NCBI RefSeq assembly: GCF_003248505.1
Contig: NZ_QFOA01000001.1
Span: 62,001-126,000 of the forward strand
DNA: 64,000 nucleotides
Direction: 5' to 3'
Source of the DNA: Sphingobium sp.
Lineage (GTDB): Bacteria; Pseudomonadota; Alphaproteobacteria; Sphingomonadales; Sphingomonadaceae
A program made the translations under genes and the position numbers. Positions 63,120-64,000 of the stretch are shown here, piece after piece; positions within the stretch are counted from its first letter, which is position 1, and each line of letters opens with the position of its first letter. The notes below the pieces were generated by a model that saw only the letters and a program-made list of their open reading frames with translations, was not told where the DNA came from and ran no database searches.

Positions 63120-64000
63120 GGCTGCCGGAGAGGGAGAGTGCCGGGTCGGCCTGCAAGCCGATGTCGCCGCCGCGCCGCCGTGCGAGTAGATCAATCCAGT
63201 CGGATCGCTTGCGTAGCAGGCCGACGACAGCCGGGGCAGCGGTCATCGTCACAGGGCCGCCATTGCCGTGGCGCTCCGCCCGGCGTAGCAGCGCCAGCGT
63301 AGCGGCCAGCACCGGGTCTTCACGCATCAGTTCCATAAGGTTGGCGCGCTCGCGCCGCCTTATGATCTGAAGGAAGCCAAAGCCGTTCACTGCCGTACGT
63401 TCGAATGGCAGGGGCAGATATTTGTCGATCTGCGCCGCGGCGATCATTCGCTCGTCCTTGTTGTTCATCGTCGGCAGGTCGATGCCGATGGAACCGGTCA
63501 GCCCCATGCGCCGAACCGTCTGGGCGGCCAGCTTCGCGCCTTTGGGGCCGAGTTGTGCGGGGGGAAGCGATCCGTCCACGTCTATCAGCAACATGGCAGG
63601 CGTCAGAAAAAGGCGCAGGGCGGCGGCCTCTGTCCCAACCTCGCCGCTCATCGCTTCTTCGAGACGTTCGCTCCACCCGTGCGCCTCCAGCCTGTCCTCT
63701 TCATGCGCAGGGCATGGAACGACCGGAACGCCGGTGGCGCGAATGCGCTGAAGCAGGCTGGCGCCGGGATGCGGCTTGACGCCGGGGGGGGCGACGCGCG
63801 CCTTGGCGCGTTTTGGGCGGCCTTCCTCGGATATGGCTTCCCGCAGGATTTCGACCAGTACGTTCGCGCCTTCGGCCAGGCGCGGCGGCAGCGGTTCGAG
63901 CAGCGCTTCCTCGCCCGATACCAGTCTTACGATGCCGCGCTTTCTGGGGATAACTGTGTTGATCAGTCGACCTTGCACAACCGCACCTGCGCGCGCGGCG
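63109..64000 (-). CDS. Ribonuclease E/G family protein (5' partial)
   Basis: The frame is open to the window edge, so the start lies beyond base 64000; the visible part is about 297 residues. It has an S1-like start (QGRLINTVIPRKRGIVRLVSG) and the RNase E/G-type catalytic segment: LLIDVDGSLPPAQLGPK, then GLTGSIGIDLPTMNNKDERM and the metal-site Asp residues. It is shorter than RNase G and lacks the zinc-link, like the compact RNase E/G relatives found upstream of yacG. Its likely role is RNA processing or turnover. Confidence 0.85.
   Translation of the reverse strand, partial: AARAGAVVQGRLINTVIPRKRGIVRLVSGEEALLEPLPPRLAEGANVLVEILREAISEEGRPKRAKARVAPPGVKPHPGASLLQRIRATGVPVVPCPAHEEDRLEAHGWSERLEEAMSGEVGTEAAALRLFLTPAMLLIDVDGSLPPAQLGPKGAKLAAQTVRRMGLTGSIGIDLPTMNNKDERMIAAAQIDKYLPLPFERTAVNGFGFLQIIRRRERANLMELMREDPVLAATLALLRRAERHGNGGPVTMTAAPAVVGLLRKRSDWIDLLARRRGGDIGLQADPALSLSGSHVG

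Overview
The window looks like a chromosomal segment of a high-GC alphaproteobacterium, most probably a sphingomonad (Sphingomonas/Sphingobium group). That is inferred from the density of exopolysaccharide (EPS) genes, the protein family mix and the rnE/G-yacG-tRNA-Phe end; no rRNA or taxonomic marker is present to prove it.

About 1-37 kb is one large polysaccharide region. It opens with a partial membrane acyltransferase, a sugar-nucleotide epimerase, and two genes for GDP-D-glycero-alpha-D-manno-heptose synthesis (an HddC-GmhB fusion and HddA). Next come a GT2 glycosyltransferase and flippase, a Wzy/WaaL-type polymerase, and a minus-strand operon with the export machinery (short Wza-like lipoprotein, Gly-rich exported protein, beta-barrel protein, Wzc-type co-polymerase/tyrosine kinase, small membrane protein). 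A phosphatase / Rap1a-like / SleB-like trio, a second flippase and a Tat-exported GH10 glycanase follow. A coupled operon then holds a GMC oxidoreductase, WecG-type transferase, aldo/keto reductase and GT1. After it lie an SGNH hydrolase pair, a LapG-like protease and a sulfotransferase-like gene. The region closes with a type I secretion ABC/HlyD pair flanked by two large RTX proteins carrying GH5 and GH12 beta-1,4-glycanase domains, and then a UDP-glucuronate 4-epimerase. Read together, the locus makes, exports, decorates and probably trims a beta-1,4-linked acidic polymer.

About 38.8-43.1 kb is a looser accessory stretch (DUF2254 membrane protein, SLC13-type permease) with decayed pieces of a molybdopterin oxidoreductase and an IS5-like transposase. 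From 43.1 to 55.3 kb the genes are mostly metabolic: an S9 peptidase, a TPP riboswitch driving a small membrane protein and thiC, an EPS satellite (UDP-glucose dehydrogenase, GT2, mannose-6-phosphate isomerase), and a paoABC-type periplasmic aldehyde oxidoreductase. A 30-bp perfect palindrome sits at the end of the latter.

From 55.7 to 62.9 kb a redox/detoxification cassette (quinone reductase, NDH-2-like, GST, TetR, alpha/beta hydrolase, SDR, IS5-family remnant) lies between tRNA-Gly and tRNA-Phe, whose 3' ends both face inward. The window ends with core genes yacG and a partial RNase E/G-type gene. No CRISPR array, intact insertion sequence, integrase or replication origin was seen.
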